Shown here piece by piece: positions 34,052 through 47,627 of a stretch of DNA of 64,000 nt. Both the position numbers and the translations under genes were made by a program. Within the stretch, counting starts at the first letter, position 1. Each line of letters begins with the position of its first letter. The stretch spans positions 1-64,000 of the forward strand of contig NZ_WKKA01000004.1 in assembly GCF_009674885.1 (NCBI RefSeq), given 5' to 3'. The notes below the pieces were generated by a model that was not told where the DNA came from, did no database searches, and saw only the letters and a list, made by a program, of their open reading frames with translations. The stretch comes from Paracoccus sp. S-4012. Its GTDB lineage: Bacteria; Pseudomonadota; Alphaproteobacteria; Rhodobacterales; Rhodobacteraceae.

Positions 34052-35817
34052 CTATGGAGGCGCTCGTATGGGATGAAGCGGCGGGATGCTGGGCGCAGCG
34101 AGAAGGCGTTGGCGGAGATCGGTCATGGCGGAGTCAAGGCGGATCACGTCAGCCGTGGCGAGCACCTGAAGCGAGCGTCGCGCATTGGTGGGGTGGTTGT
34201 CCTGCTGACAGAGGAGTGGCGGGACTGGCACCAGCTTGCCGAAGCGCATGGCATTGTGCTTCGCCCGCTCGTGGAGGCACTGCCTGTCGAGGAGGCCGCG
34301 AAAGAGTCGGGAAGGTAGTCGAGCTGTCTCTGGAAGAGCGCAAGCGCGTGCGCCGCGTCCATGTCGGCGCGGTGCGTGCCGCCCAACGCGTGAGAGACCG
34401 CGCGCGGGTTCAGCAGCGTCTCAACGAGAAGCGTGTCCCAGACGAGGCCAGTCGCGAGCGGGTCGATGCCCTCCTGCCGGAGGACCGCGAGGTCCCAGGC
34501 GAGGACGTTCTGGCCGACGACGATCGACCCCTCCGAAAGGCCACAGCTTAGCGCCGCGAACGCCTCCGCCTGCTCCTCGGTCCCGCCCCCGTCGAGCAGC
34601 AAGCGGCTGCCGGATACCCTGGCTATGCCGATTTGCCGCGTTCTGCGCCCATCAGTCTCCAGATCGAAGGCGACAGCAGAGCGCCCTAGGAGGTCTGCCG
34701 CAAGGTCAGGCCTAAGCGCGACCGCCTCCACACGCGACTTGTCCTTAGCGGCCGCTTCGCACAAAAGAGCGTCCCGCACCTTCTCGGAGAGAAGTTCCGC
34801 GTAGCAGAGGGCCTGCACCCCGTCTGCCTCAGCGGCCTCGTCGGCGAAGCCCTCGGGTAGGAGGCCCTCTTTGCGCAACGCCCTGAGCCAACGCACGTGC
34901 CCCGCCCCTTGTGGCGGGCCGGACGCTAGCAGGCGCGATGCGGCCTCAGCCTCCCAAGGCGCCCGGCCGGTGAGCATGGCATCGCGCTCCTCCGCATGCG
35001 CCTCGGCCCCTCCGGCGCGGACGAACCACGACACGACCTCCGCGCGCCGCGCCTCAGACGCGCGGGCTAGCACGCGCGGTCCGGGGGGTCCGAACAGCGG
35101 CAGGCGCTCCGCCGGGACGTGATCGAGCAGGACCACGGCGTCCGGATGCGCCCTATCGAGACATGGCGCGAAGCTGTAGAGCGCGGATCCCGACAGGTTC
35201 AGGAGATCGAGCCGCTCGAGCTCGTCAGAGTCCATGCTGGCAATGCGCGCTAGCACGAGCTCGTGCAGAAGATCGTCCTGGAGGTCCGCCGGGGCGGGCT
35301 TTGATTCCCACTTATGGACGTACCAGTCCGGACGAAGTATCGAGCCCTGCGGCTGAAGACGCTTCACCAGCCATGCCCGCCGTATCTCGTCCCAGGAGGC
35401 CTGATCCTTGGGCGCATCGTCATCCCAGGTGATGCGATCCGACGCGGCCCAGCGGACGATCTCCTTCGAACGCGGCCGCCTTGGGTCGCTTCCCACGATG
35501 GCGAGGATCTTGTCGTGACGCTTCAATGCCTCAAAGTGGCTTGGCCGAAGGCCGGCGCTTCTGTGGAAGAAGAGGCGCTGCCCTGCGGCGGACGCAGCGA
35601 AGCCGAAGCCGCGGTCGGTCAGCTCGATGACTTCCGTGAACAGCGGCAAGACAGCTGCCTTCCCCAAAGTAAATTTTCTATCCTGCGGCCGACCGGCTGA
35701 CTGATATTCGCGCAGGCCTGCGTCTCGGCCACCGCGCCCTCGAGCGGGGCTCATCAGCGCGTGAATTTCATCGAAGGATTTGGCCGTGGGGTTTCGCGAC
35801 GTGGCGTCTTTACTCAT
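34052..35817 (-). pseudogene. Cold-shock-domain and DEDDh exonuclease gene, truncated and frameshifted; fifth gene of the defence operon
   Basis: ATG 35817 (GGAG upstream) opens a frame of about 500 codons. Residues about 50-125 resemble a cold-shock fold (DRGFGFAASAAGQRLFFHRS). Residues about 395-545 form a DEDDh 3'-5' exonuclease: AVAFDLETDG, VVGQNVLAWDLAVLR and HRADMDAAH. Near 34308 the frame shifts; LFRGLLDRQCLHERAKHNAM through DLRQRLLAAPSIPP continues in another frame to the stop at 34052. At that point the sequence meets the ABC fragment, so the rest of what was probably a much longer protein is gone. It is the last gene of the minus-strand operon. Confidence 0.7.
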
Positions 35818-35978
35818 CCTGCAACGCTCCGAGTCCCGCCCACTTCGAGTCGAATGGCCTTGCAGCGAACACGCAAACAAAATCGCTCAAACCCAAGAGG
35901 CCCTTTCGTGTTTTAGTATTAGACAGAGCTGACGCGCCCTTACAGAACAGCGTGAGCTCGTGCGCGCACTTCGAGGGA

Positions 35979-39272
<3,294 letters not shown>

Positions 39273-39283
39273 CGAGGGAATCC

Positions 39284-42223
39284 TTACAGTTCAAATCGCG
39301 TTTGCCGGTTCCGCCCTTCAAGCGAAACCGTGGCGGCCATCTGGCTCAGTTCGGACCAGTCGGCAATTAGGGCGTTGTAGACCGTGGCCTCGGAGGCCTC
39401 GCGCCGCTTGTTGGCGGCGATGTCGTAGAGGCAATAGGCCAGATCCTTCACCGCCTCGGCCTGGGGCCCGAAGCGTTTGAGCAGCGCCGCGCTGTCGTGC
39501 GACAGGCCCGTCCGCTCGTGCAGGCGCACGAGGTGCTGCAGGCATTCCCAGACGGTCAGATGCCCGTCCTCCTCGGGCGCCCAGTCGGGGTCGAGCTCGT
39601 TGCGTTTCAATAGCCGCACCTTGCCCGCCGCGCTTTCGACGATGTTGGCATGCTTCACGCTGTCGACCGAGATCCCGCGGGCGCGGGCGAGGTTGTCGGC
39701 CACGCCATAGTCGCCCTTGCCCATGCCGTGCTGCTCGAACCAGGTGATGGCGAAGCGGGTGTCAACGTCGAACTCGCCCCGGATGCCGCCGAGATATTCG
39801 TCGAGTTCGGCATTGATCAGCTGCAGCGCGGTCTTGACCGTCATCGCGCTGTCGTCGGCCTCGAGCACGGCGCGGTGGCGTGAGAAGACGCCCATGCCGG
39901 GGCCGATGGCCGATTGCGGCATGTCGGCCGGGGCGATGTTGGCGGCCTGAAGCTCTGCGATGGCCGGGGGCAGTTCGCGTTTCAGCGCGCGGATGAACTC
40001 CGCGCGGGTGACGGTGTCGGCTGTCGCTTCCTTCTTTCGGCAGACAAGGACGACCGAGTTGGCGAGGGCGTTGGTGCCAGCGGCTACCATGCGATTAGAC
40101 ATCTCTGTCCGCATAGGCCACGTTCCCACAATCGAAAATCCCGCCTGAACGACGGCCTGCAAGAAGGTTGCCCATCCAGTAGAGCTTATTCCCTCGCTCT
40201 CCATCTCGCTTTGCTTAAAGGCGTAATAGATCGTTGCCGGAAGATGTGGTCCAATCTGACTGGTCATTTTCTCGAGGGCTTTAGTCATTCCATCAAGGAA
40301 GAAAATATCTGCTTCGTCTTGCCCGCCATGGCGATACCGGGTTGCGACCAGCTCTTCGCTCTTTGGAGTGGACAAAAATCCAAAGCTATCAGGATATATA
40401 TCGGCACAATTCTTTTTGAGCCAAACATAGAAAAAATCTGACAAATCAGAATACTCAATGTTGTCATAATAGGGCGGATCAGAAGAAATCACGACCGAGG
40501 GGGGGTAAGCGACTGTCTGAGCATCGTGTTGCGTAATGTGGCCGTCCGATGCTGGAACGATGAGCTCAACAGCCCTCGCGACCCAATCTACGTTACTGCT
40601 GAAATTTCCACTTGATCCTGAGAACGGGTTGCCTTCTGCAAAATCCCAAGTCATCGGGATAGCTTGGCGTGCGAAGGTATTCCTAAGCGCTTCCATTTTG
40701 GGCGACGAGTCCCAAGAACAAATGGTAGAGCCACGGTCAGCGGAGCGATCGATTGCGAAAGCCAAATACACCCTCACGGCTTCCGCATAAGCTTTGGCTC
40801 CGCGGCCCCCGTCGGCAAGGGGGATACCGTCATCAGCAATGCCGGCCTTGATACAATCGGCGACCATCTCGGCCTGAAGCTCTCGAAGGACATCGGAGAG
40901 AGTCGTTAGACTAGCAAGCTGACGGGGCAGGAAGTAATCCTCGAATGTCTCGAAGCCGTACCTTCGACCTTGAGCGTTACTTGCAAAGGTTCCGCGACAG
41001 GGCACCTTCAGGAAAGCTGTATTAAGTTCCCCAATTTCCTCATTCGCGCTTTCAACGGCGGCCAGCTGTTGCGCGGTTGGGCTTAGATAGACCCGCCCCC
41101 TTTTCCCTTCCGCGGCGACCGCAAGAAGTACTCGCCCCATCTTCCCTCTCGATGCGGCTGCATCAACATAGGCCCCAGAAATGGGCGCATCAGAAATAAT
41201 ACAGCGGAAATTTGCTTGGCCAGATTTGGTGCCCTTCTTGGCCTGTTTAATTTCCTCCTTTGTCCCTTTCCGCTTGACCTCATACGAGACACTCCGGGCC
41301 ATTCGGCTCGGTGTGGCCTCTATCCACGCTTCGCGGCCAGGCTTTGTTCCCAATGTAAAACTAGACGTTACAGGAACCTGCACATCTGAAAACGCGGGGT
41401 CCGGACTTGGCACCGTCCGCGCCCAAATCCAGGCGATCACCGTCGCCTTGCCGCCGCCATACTCCTTGGGCAGGTCCACCTGCGGGTAGAGATGCCCGAT
41501 GCGCTCCCACGCCTTCTCGCGCACCCAGTTGCCGTAGTATCTCACGTCCTCGGCCAACCCCTCGGCGTTGCGGTAGAACGACCGCTCCTTGATGCCGGGG
41601 TGGATGGGGGGCATGTCCTTGAATTTTGGCGGGATCTCGATCATCGCCTTGCCGATCATCACCGCCACCGGGTTCAGGTCGGACCCATAGGCGGGCAGAC
41701 CCAGCCGCTGCGCCTCGAGCGGGATCGACCCGCCGCCCGAGAACGGGTCATAGACCGGGGGCAGCACGCCGCCGCAGCTGCGCCGGATCTCGGCCCGCGC
41801 ACGTTCCAGCACCTCCTCGTTGGTCGAGTTCTCCCACTTCACCAAGTCCTCGATGATGGCAAAGAGCCGTTTGCGCTCGATCTCGACCGCCACATCCTCC
41901 AGCGTCGGCTTGGGCGCATTCGCCGCCGCGCCCTTGGCCGCCGCCTTGCTCTTCTCCCAGGCCGCGACCCGCCCGGGCAGCTCCCCCTCGGCCCGCGCCC
42001 GCAGTTGCGGGTCGGCCATCAGCTCATCCACGCAGGACGAGGGATCGTCCACCAGCTGCGCGAACAGCACTGCACGGCACGCCGCCAACGGCCGCCGCGC
42101 CCACCACAGATGCAGGGTCGAGGGATGCCCATGCCGGATCGACTTCTCCCGCGCCGAGGCCGCGTTGATCGCTTCCAGCGGGATGGCGACTTCGATGAGT
42201 TTCTTCTTGTAGGTCTGGGGCAT
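39284..42223 (-). CDS. DUF1156 DNA methyltransferase
   Basis: The 979-residue protein begins MPQTYKKKLIEVAIPLEAIN and has the DUF1156 signature (REKSIRHGHPSTLHLWWARR, about residues 25-44). The AdoMet-binding motif DPFSGGGS stands at 159-166, and the amino-methyltransferase catalytic motif DPPYYD at 582-587, so the catalytic halves are separated by more than 400 residues, probably holding the target-recognition region. It should methylate an exocyclic amino group in DNA, either marking self DNA or feeding a defence complex. The middle section (about 280-560) is AT-richer than the ends. It lies between the membrane protein and the DUF499 gene. Confidence 0.88.
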   Translation of the reverse strand: MPQTYKKKLIEVAIPLEAINAASAREKSIRHGHPSTLHLWWARRPLAACRAVLFAQLVDDPSSCVDELMADPQLRARAEGELPGRVAAWEKSKAAAKGAAANAPKPTLEDVAVEIERKRLFAIIEDLVKWENSTNEEVLERARAEIRRSCGGVLPPVYDPFSGGGSIPLEAQRLGLPAYGSDLNPVAVMIGKAMIEIPPKFKDMPPIHPGIKERSFYRNAEGLAEDVRYYGNWVREKAWERIGHLYPQVDLPKEYGGGKATVIAWIWARTVPSPDPAFSDVQVPVTSSFTLGTKPGREAWIEATPSRMARSVSYEVKRKGTKEEIKQAKKGTKSGQANFRCIISDAPISGAYVDAAASRGKMGRVLLAVAAEGKRGRVYLSPTAQQLAAVESANEEIGELNTAFLKVPCRGTFASNAQGRRYGFETFEDYFLPRQLASLTTLSDVLRELQAEMVADCIKAGIADDGIPLADGGRGAKAYAEAVRVYLAFAIDRSADRGSTICSWDSSPKMEALRNTFARQAIPMTWDFAEGNPFSGSSGNFSSNVDWVARAVELIVPASDGHITQHDAQTVAYPPSVVISSDPPYYDNIEYSDLSDFFYVWLKKNCADIYPDSFGFLSTPKSEELVATRYRHGGQDEADIFFLDGMTKALEKMTSQIGPHLPATIYYAFKQSEMESEGISSTGWATFLQAVVQAGFSIVGTWPMRTEMSNRMVAAGTNALANSVVLVCRKKEATADTVTRAEFIRALKRELPPAIAELQAANIAPADMPQSAIGPGMGVFSRHRAVLEADDSAMTVKTALQLINAELDEYLGGIRGEFDVDTRFAITWFEQHGMGKGDYGVADNLARARGISVDSVKHANIVESAAGKVRLLKRNELDPDWAPEEDGHLTVWECLQHLVRLHERTGLSHDSAALLKRFGPQAEAVKDLAYCLYDIAANKRREASEATVYNALIADWSELSQMAATVSLEGRNRQTRFEL

Positions 42224-42244
42224 TGTCTCTTTCTGCGGTATGGT

Positions 42245-42616
42245 TTAGGCGCCGTGCCTAAATGAGGTCATTAGCTCATCATCGGTGACGTCGGAAAAAT
42301 CGGCTCCTGCAGAACTCGCGACTTCGCGCAAAAGTCGGATGAGATCATCGTTTTCAATCGTCTGACCCTTGGAAATCTTTAGAAGCATGGATTTCCACGA
42401 GCTCATCACTCGCTTGTCTCCCGCAAAAGTTGCTGGAATCTCATTCAGAGCGTCGAAAAACGTGTCCTTGAGGGGCACGGAGCGAGAAGCCATGAGACGC
42501 GCAAACAAGGCGCGCTTGCTTTGCATCCGGTGCTGCCATCCGGCAATCAGCCACGTCAGGAGTCCCGAGACCGCGGCCGCCAGAACGCCGGAAAAGATGA
42601 TGTTCCAGATTTCCAA
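42245..42616 (-). CDS. Small single-pass membrane protein of the defence operon (DUF6680-like)
   Basis: A TTG start with GGAGGAG 8 bases upstream gives 123 residues; a GTG at 42649 overlapping the helicase stop is possible but would add a Gly/Pro-rich lead. Residues about 4-24 (NIIFSGVLAAAVSGLLTWLI) form one membrane helix, followed by a cytoplasmic helical domain (FARLMASRSVPLKDTFFDAL, SSWKSMLLKISKG). The pattern resembles DUF6680 proteins. It may anchor or sense at the membrane; its place inside the operon suggests a structural or sensor role. Confidence 0.65.
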   Translation of the reverse strand: MEIWNIIFSGVLAAAVSGLLTWLIAGWQHRMQSKRALFARLMASRSVPLKDTFFDALNEIPATFAGDKRVMSSWKSMLLKISKGQTIENDDLIRLLREVASSAGADFSDVTDDELMTSFRHGA

Positions 42617-42645
42617 TTGCTCTCCTCCGCCGGGGCACGCTGGGC

Positions 42646-45600
42646 TCACCGCGGAACCTCCGCGCGCTCGAGCAGGCTCCTGATGCTGAACTGAATGGCG
42701 TTGTGCTCGAAGGGCGGCTCGCGCGTGTCCAGAGCTCCGCGGACGTAGCGCGGCTCGCGCGCGAAGCCGTCCTCGACCTGGACGACTGCGAGGATGAATT
42801 TGTAGGGCTCGTGCAGCGAGGTGATAACCTCCTGCCGCGTGATCATCACGGTGTCGGCCCCGTCGATGCGGCCCTTGACCTCGATGAAGCGCAGATGGTC
42901 CGCCTCGGGATCGTAGGAGGCGATGTCGTAGCCGACTTTCTGCGCGGAAACGTCGGTGGGCGCGTTCCCGAGCGCGCGCTCGACTGCCATGACCGCATCC
43001 ATCGCCGCGATCTCGATATTGCGCCGGGCGACCGGATCCTCGGAGAAGCCGTTCGCCGTTGCGGCAAGCTCGTCCGCCGGTGTGCGAGAGATCAGCAGAC
43101 CGCGCGGGATGACGACCATGCCACCGCGCACGCGGGGCGGCTGGGCGGAGATGAAGCGTTCCTGATCGAGTGCCTCCAGCCGGCGCTTCAGACGCTCGGC
43201 CAGCTCTTCGGCCCGACGCTGGGCATTCTGCCAGTTGAGCCGCGTCTTCTTGCCGGCGCGCTCTTCCTCCTTCAGCTCGAAGGCGCGCGCGTCCCAGTAG
43301 TTGATCTCTTTCTTGAGCCGCGCCTTCACCTCCTGTTCGACTTTGTCGATCTCGGGGATGCGGCGCGCCTTCACCTCGGCGACGTGTTTCTGGGCGAGCT
43401 CGACTGTGGCGAAACGTACGGCGGTCTTTTCGAGGTCGGTGCGCAGCCAGTCGGCCTGGAGCAGGTCCTCGACGCGCGCGATCTCTTCGGGGCCCGCCGG
43501 GCGGAGGTTCAGGTGGGGTGCAATGCCAGCGTTGGTTGCCACACCGTTCCGATCAATCGCGGCGAACTGGAGACGCTCGGAGACGATGTGAGACCCCGTG
43601 GCCGTGGGTCGGCCGTCCTGAACGCTATGCTCCAGCAGGAAGATCGCCGCGATCTCCTCGCCCGGATCCGTGTCGTCTACCAGGATGGCCCCGCGCTTCA
43701 TGAGATGATCGTACTGCTCGCGAACGAGGCTGATCACGGCCTCAAGCAGCGGGTGGCCTGGGCAGATGAAGGCTGCGACGGGTTGCTGGTTGATCTTGCT
43801 CTTCTCGAAGCAGATCCGTTCGTACTTCTTCTGGATCGGCGCGCCTATGCCGACCTGGCGATCCCGCTCGCGGATGCTGAGCGGGACGTGGGTGATCTCC
43901 CAGCGGCCTTCCTCACGGCGCTTGATCTGGCCACCGAGGTGCTTGAATGCCTCGACAAAGAAGCTCTGGATATGGTGCGGCTGGAGGCGCTGCGCCTCGG
44001 CCCGCTCCATCTCGATCCGCAGCTCGTGCACGCGGGCGGCCGGCATGGTGTCGTTGGTGAGAGCCCGGCGCTCCAGAAGCTGAAGAAGGTGCCGCTGATC
44101 GACCGCGCCGTCGACCGCCTTAAACAGCCTCGCCTTGACATCCTCTTGCTGGCCGTACCGGATGGCTTCTACCAGTAGATCGCGCAGTGCCGTTCCCTCG
44201 AAAAGCTCGCCCAGCACGTCGTAGACGCGGCCGCCGAGGGCTTCCCGCGCCGCCTCGAGCTTCTCGAGGAGACGAGCATAGACCTCTCCTTCACGGGTAT
44301 CGGCAGCGACAAGGTTCCAGAGATGGCAGACCTCGGCCTGGCCGATCCGGTGAATCCGGCCGAAACGCTGCTCGATCTTGTTCGGGTTCCAGGGCAGGTC
44401 GTAATTGACCATCAGATGACCGCGCTGAAGGTTGACACCCTCGCCTGCGGCATCGTTCGCTATCAGGACCAACATGTCCCGATCCTGCATGAAGCGCTCG
44501 ACGACCTTACGCCGCTCTTCCCGTGTCACGCCCCCATGGATGACCTCGACGGCATCTGGCTTTCCAAGGCGCGCTCGCACTTTTTCGAGCAGGTAGTGCA
44601 AGGTGTCCTTGGGCTCGGTGAAGATGATCAGCTTGCGTCGGTGTCCGTCGCTGTCGATCATCAGCTCATCGTCGAGGATGCGATCGAGCTGCGTCCACTT
44701 GGTATCCTTGCCCGAGCGGAGGACGTCGAGCGCCATGATCTCCAGCCCCTTCAGGGTCTGCACCTCGATCTCGAGCTGCTCGACCGTTTCAGCGGTTGTG
44801 GCGCCGGTCGAGATCAGATCCTCAAGCTCGTCAACCTCGTCCTGACCGTATTCGTCGATGTTCTTCAGCACTTCATCCGGGACGCTCGGCTCGTGAAAAT
44901 CAGCGCGCCCCTTGCCAGCCAGCCTGGCTTCACCCAACTCAGCCTCCAACCTCTCTCGTCTGCGCTTGAGGGACTGGTAGATTGCGGCAGGCGACGAGGC
45001 GAGACGACGCTGGAGGATCTGGAGCGCGAAGCCGACATTGTTCCGTTTCTTGCCATCCTGCTCGGCGAACCGCTGCACCCGGTTCATTTCAGTGCGGACG
45101 TACTCCGTGACTGCGCTGTAGAGTGCGGCCTCAGCAGGGGACAGGGCGTATTTCACAGTGTAGGCTCGACGTTCAGGAAACAGCGGCCTGCCGTCGAACT
45201 TGAGCAGTTCTTCCTTGGTCAGGCGGCGCATCATGTCGGCGCTGTCGGCGTAATGCACGCCGTCGCGGAAGCGGCCTTCAAAGCGGTCGCCATCCAGCAG
45301 CGCCATGAAAAGCTGGAAGTCCTCCTCCTTGCCGTTGTGGGGCGTGGCGGTCATCAGTAGCAGGTGGCGGCAGACCTGCCCGAGTTGTTGGCCCAGCTGG
45401 TAGCGCCTGGTGTATTTTACGTCGCCACCGAAGTAGCTCGCCGACATGCGGTGAGCTTCGTCGCAGATGATCAAGTCCCACTCTGGGGCGGATGCCAACT
45501 TGTGTTGAAGATCCTCGTTGCGCGCGAGTACATCCAGACGGGCGATCAAGCGGTTTCGATCATTGAAGACGTTGCCGGACCGGGAGGTCTCGATCATGTC

Positions 45601-46152
45601 GCGGGAAAGGATGTCGAACTCGAGCGAGAACTTCTCCCCGAGTTCGTCCTGCCACTGCTCGACGAGGCTGCCGGGTGCAACGATAAGGCAGCGTTCCAGA
45701 TCGCTGCGCGCGATCAGCTCCTTGATCAGGAGGCCCGCCATGATGGTCTTGCCGGCTCCCGGGTCGTCGGCAAGCAGGAACCGGAGCGGCTGCCGCGGCA
45801 GCATTTCGCCATAGACCGCGGTAATCTGATGCGGAAGCGGATCCACGAGGCTCGTGTGAATTGCCAGATACGGATCGAAGTAATGCGCGAGCTTGATCCG
45901 GTTCGCTTCGGTGACCAGCCTCAGAAGGCTCCCCTCGGCATCAAAGGACCATATCCGGCCCCGTTGCTCGACGGCGAGGCGATGCTCGTCATCACGATAG
46001 AGTGTGGTTTCCGCAACGCTTCCGCCCGGCACCCGGTAGACGAGGTTGATCGCTTGATCCCCGATCCATTCGACCGAAACCGCTTCGACCATCTGGTTTG
46101 GGATGACGCCCGCGACCATTGCCCCACTCCTTAGGTCTTCCAGCTTGCTCAC
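42646..46152 (-). CDS. SNF2-type helicase with DUF3883 C-terminus, first gene of the defence operon
   Basis: GTG 46152 with AAAAGGACC before it gives 1168 residues; the frame is open further but unlikely to be used. Walker A is GAGKT at 132-136 and the DEAH box at 231-234, followed by TATPHNGKEEDF, IIFTEPKDTLHYLL, NDAAGEGVNLQ and QRFGRIHRIGQ, the full SF2/SNF2 motif set. A charged coiled region follows (around 990-1040), then DUF3883 (VGYDIASYDPEADHLRFIEV), a nuclease-like fold with the E-x-K pair in FIEVKGRIDG. It probably moves along or remodels DNA for the complex. The operon runs leftward from here. Confidence 0.9.
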   Translation of the reverse strand: MSKLEDLRSGAMVAGVIPNQMVEAVSVEWIGDQAINLVYRVPGGSVAETTLYRDDEHRLAVEQRGRIWSFDAEGSLLRLVTEANRIKLAHYFDPYLAIHTSLVDPLPHQITAVYGEMLPRQPLRFLLADDPGAGKTIMAGLLIKELIARSDLERCLIVAPGSLVEQWQDELGEKFSLEFDILSRDMIETSRSGNVFNDRNRLIARLDVLARNEDLQHKLASAPEWDLIICDEAHRMSASYFGGDVKYTRRYQLGQQLGQVCRHLLLMTATPHNGKEEDFQLFMALLDGDRFEGRFRDGVHYADSADMMRRLTKEELLKFDGRPLFPERRAYTVKYALSPAEAALYSAVTEYVRTEMNRVQRFAEQDGKKRNNVGFALQILQRRLASSPAAIYQSLKRRRERLEAELGEARLAGKGRADFHEPSVPDEVLKNIDEYGQDEVDELEDLISTGATTAETVEQLEIEVQTLKGLEIMALDVLRSGKDTKWTQLDRILDDELMIDSDGHRRKLIIFTEPKDTLHYLLEKVRARLGKPDAVEVIHGGVTREERRKVVERFMQDRDMLVLIANDAAGEGVNLQRGHLMVNYDLPWNPNKIEQRFGRIHRIGQAEVCHLWNLVAADTREGEVYARLLEKLEAAREALGGRVYDVLGELFEGTALRDLLVEAIRYGQQEDVKARLFKAVDGAVDQRHLLQLLERRALTNDTMPAARVHELRIEMERAEAQRLQPHHIQSFFVEAFKHLGGQIKRREEGRWEITHVPLSIRERDRQVGIGAPIQKKYERICFEKSKINQQPVAAFICPGHPLLEAVISLVREQYDHLMKRGAILVDDTDPGEEIAAIFLLEHSVQDGRPTATGSHIVSERLQFAAIDRNGVATNAGIAPHLNLRPAGPEEIARVEDLLQADWLRTDLEKTAVRFATVELAQKHVAEVKARRIPEIDKVEQEVKARLKKEINYWDARAFELKEEERAGKKTRLNWQNAQRRAEELAERLKRRLEALDQERFISAQPPRVRGGMVVIPRGLLISRTPADELAATANGFSEDPVARRNIEIAAMDAVMAVERALGNAPTDVSAQKVGYDIASYDPEADHLRFIEVKGRIDGADTVMITRQEVITSLHEPYKFILAVVQVEDGFAREPRYVRGALDTREPPFEHNAIQFSIRSLLERAEVPR

Positions 46153-46360
46153 GTGCGGTCCTTTTCGGCTCAGGTTGAAAAAACCGCTAATCGAGAAGCG
46201 ATTTCCCCGAACGGGTTGCCTCAAACTAGCCGAGATATCGCATGGAGGGGAAGAGACAGACCTGTCGCACCACGCAGCATCCAAGTGCTTTCTGTATGGC
46301 GGGGATATTGGTGGGTAGCCGGAAAAGCGATCAAAAAAATACTAATAAGTCAAGGGTACT
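46153..46360. other. Intergenic region between the helicase gene and tRNA-Ser
   Basis: This 208-base gap must hold the promoter of the defence operon. On the minus strand a TTGACT lies at 46353-46348, but no good -10 box stands 16-18 bases further. A run of seven T's just after the tRNA, read in its direction, may help end the tRNA transcript. AT content is higher than in flanking genes. Confidence 0.35.
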
Positions 46361-46374
46361 TGGCGGAGGCGGTG
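46361..46374 (+). repeat. att repeat formed by the 3' end of tRNA-Ser(UGA)
   Basis: TGGCGGAGGCGGTG is the complement of the CCA end, discriminator and 3' acceptor strand of the tRNA. Identical copies lie at 302 and 7469. Island DNA lies to its left and core genes to its right, so this is the tRNA-side att site. Confidence 0.8.
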
Positions 46375-46450
46375 GGATTCGAACCCACGGTGGGCTTTCG
46401 CCCACGTCGGTTTTCAAGACCGGTGCAATCAACCACTCTGCCACGCCTCC
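46361..46450 (-). tRNA. tRNA-Ser (UGA anticodon)
   Basis: Read on the minus strand, GGAGGCG (46450-46444) pairs with CGCCTCC near 46365-46371, with discriminator G and an encoded CCA. The anticodon loop CTTGAAA gives UGA between paired CCGGT/ACCGG-type arms. The long variable arm (GTGGGCGAAAGCCCAC) and the TGGTTGATTGCACC D-arm are typical of serine tRNAs. The 90-base gene is intact and is the integration target of the islands. Confidence 0.95.
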
Positions 46451-46498
46451 GGCAGGAGTCAGCCGTACCGTGGCGTTGCCGCTGCTGCAAGGGCGGGA

Positions 46499-47626
46499 TC
46501 AGGCGCGCAGGGCGTCTGCGATGGCGGCGAGGGCGCGGTCGACGCCTCCGCCTGTGGTCATGATCCCGGGCGACAGGCGCAGCACGGGACCGCGGGCGTC
46601 GGCATGGGTGCCGGCGGCGCGCATCGCCGCCAGCACCGCGGAGGTCCCGTCGTCGGGAATGCGGGCCATGACGCTCCCGCCCCGCGCCTCGGGGTCGGCC
46701 GGGCTGACGAGTTGCAGGCCGATCCGGTGCAGCCCGTCGGCCAGTTGCTCCGAAAGCGCCCGGTTCTGCGCCAGCAGCGCGCCCGCCTCCTGCGCGGCGT
46801 GCCAGTCGAGCGCCGGCAGCGAGGCGGCGGCGGCCATCACCGAGGGCGTGCCGCTGTCGAAGCGGCGCGTGTCCGAAGCATAGGCGAACCCCTCGAGATC
46901 CCAGTTGAAGGGGTCCGGCTGGCTGAACCAACCCCGCACCGCCGGGGTGCAACGGCGTGTCAGGTCCGGCGCGACATGCAGCATCCCGGCGCCCGGCGAG
47001 CCGCAGAGCCACTTGAGCGAGGTCGAGACGGTGAAATCCACCGCCGGGGCCATGACGTCGAAGGGCAGCAGCCCGGCGCCCTGGGTAATGTCGACGCCGA
47101 TGACAGAGCCTCGCGCGCGCCCATGCGCGACCAGCCCTTCCAGGTCGATCCGGTGCGAACTGGTCGAGCTGATCCAGGTCAGAAGCGCCACGCCGACCTC
47201 CGGCCCCCAGGCGGCGGCGAAGTCCTCGTCCTCGACCCAGGCGGCCCCCTGGCGCATCGGCACCGTCTCCAGCGTGAAGCCGAGCCGCGGCGCGAGGCCC
47301 GAGAGCAGGAAATGGACTGAGGGGAAGCAGTCCGCCGCGACCAGCACCTTGCGGCCGCGCAGGACCTCCTCCGGCAGGCCGAGCATCAGCGCGGCGACGG
47401 CGGCGGTGACGTTTTCGGCGGTGGTCAGGCTCGCCTCGGGCGCGCCGATCAGCGCCCGCCAGCGGTCGAGGAACCGCGCCCGGAGCCCGAGAACCGCGGG
47501 CCACTGGCCGTCATCGGGCCGGGCCCAGATTTCCGCGAACGCCGCCGTTGCGGCGGCGAGATCGCGGGCCTTTCCCGGATATTGCCCGATCGAGTGGTAG
47601 AGGAGATAGCCCGAGCCGTCGTCCAT
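46499..47626 (-). CDS. Class-V aminotransferase-fold PLP enzyme, kynureninase-like
   Basis: ATG 47626 has GGGAGGACTGAG upstream; the product has 375 residues. Features of the fold are VLVAADCFPSVHFLLSGLA, LLTWISSTSSHRIDL, VIGVDITQGAGLLPFD (Asp that contacts the pyridine nitrogen) and STSLKWLCGSPGAGML with the probable PLP lysine. Overall it is closest in layout to kynureninase and related beta-lyases. The substrate cannot be fixed from sequence. It starts 1 base after the rfbC stop, so the two genes share a transcript, an unusual pairing. Confidence 0.75.
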   Translation of the reverse strand: MDDGSGYLLYHSIGQYPGKARDLAAATAAFAEIWARPDDGQWPAVLGLRARFLDRWRALIGAPEASLTTAENVTAAVAALMLGLPEEVLRGRKVLVAADCFPSVHFLLSGLAPRLGFTLETVPMRQGAAWVEDEDFAAAWGPEVGVALLTWISSTSSHRIDLEGLVAHGRARGSVIGVDITQGAGLLPFDVMAPAVDFTVSTSLKWLCGSPGAGMLHVAPDLTRRCTPAVRGWFSQPDPFNWDLEGFAYASDTRRFDSGTPSVMAAAASLPALDWHAAQEAGALLAQNRALSEQLADGLHRIGLQLVSPADPEARGGSVMARIPDDGTSAVLAAMRAAGTHADARGPVLRLSPGIMTTGGGVDRALAAIADALRA

Positions 47627-47627
47627 C

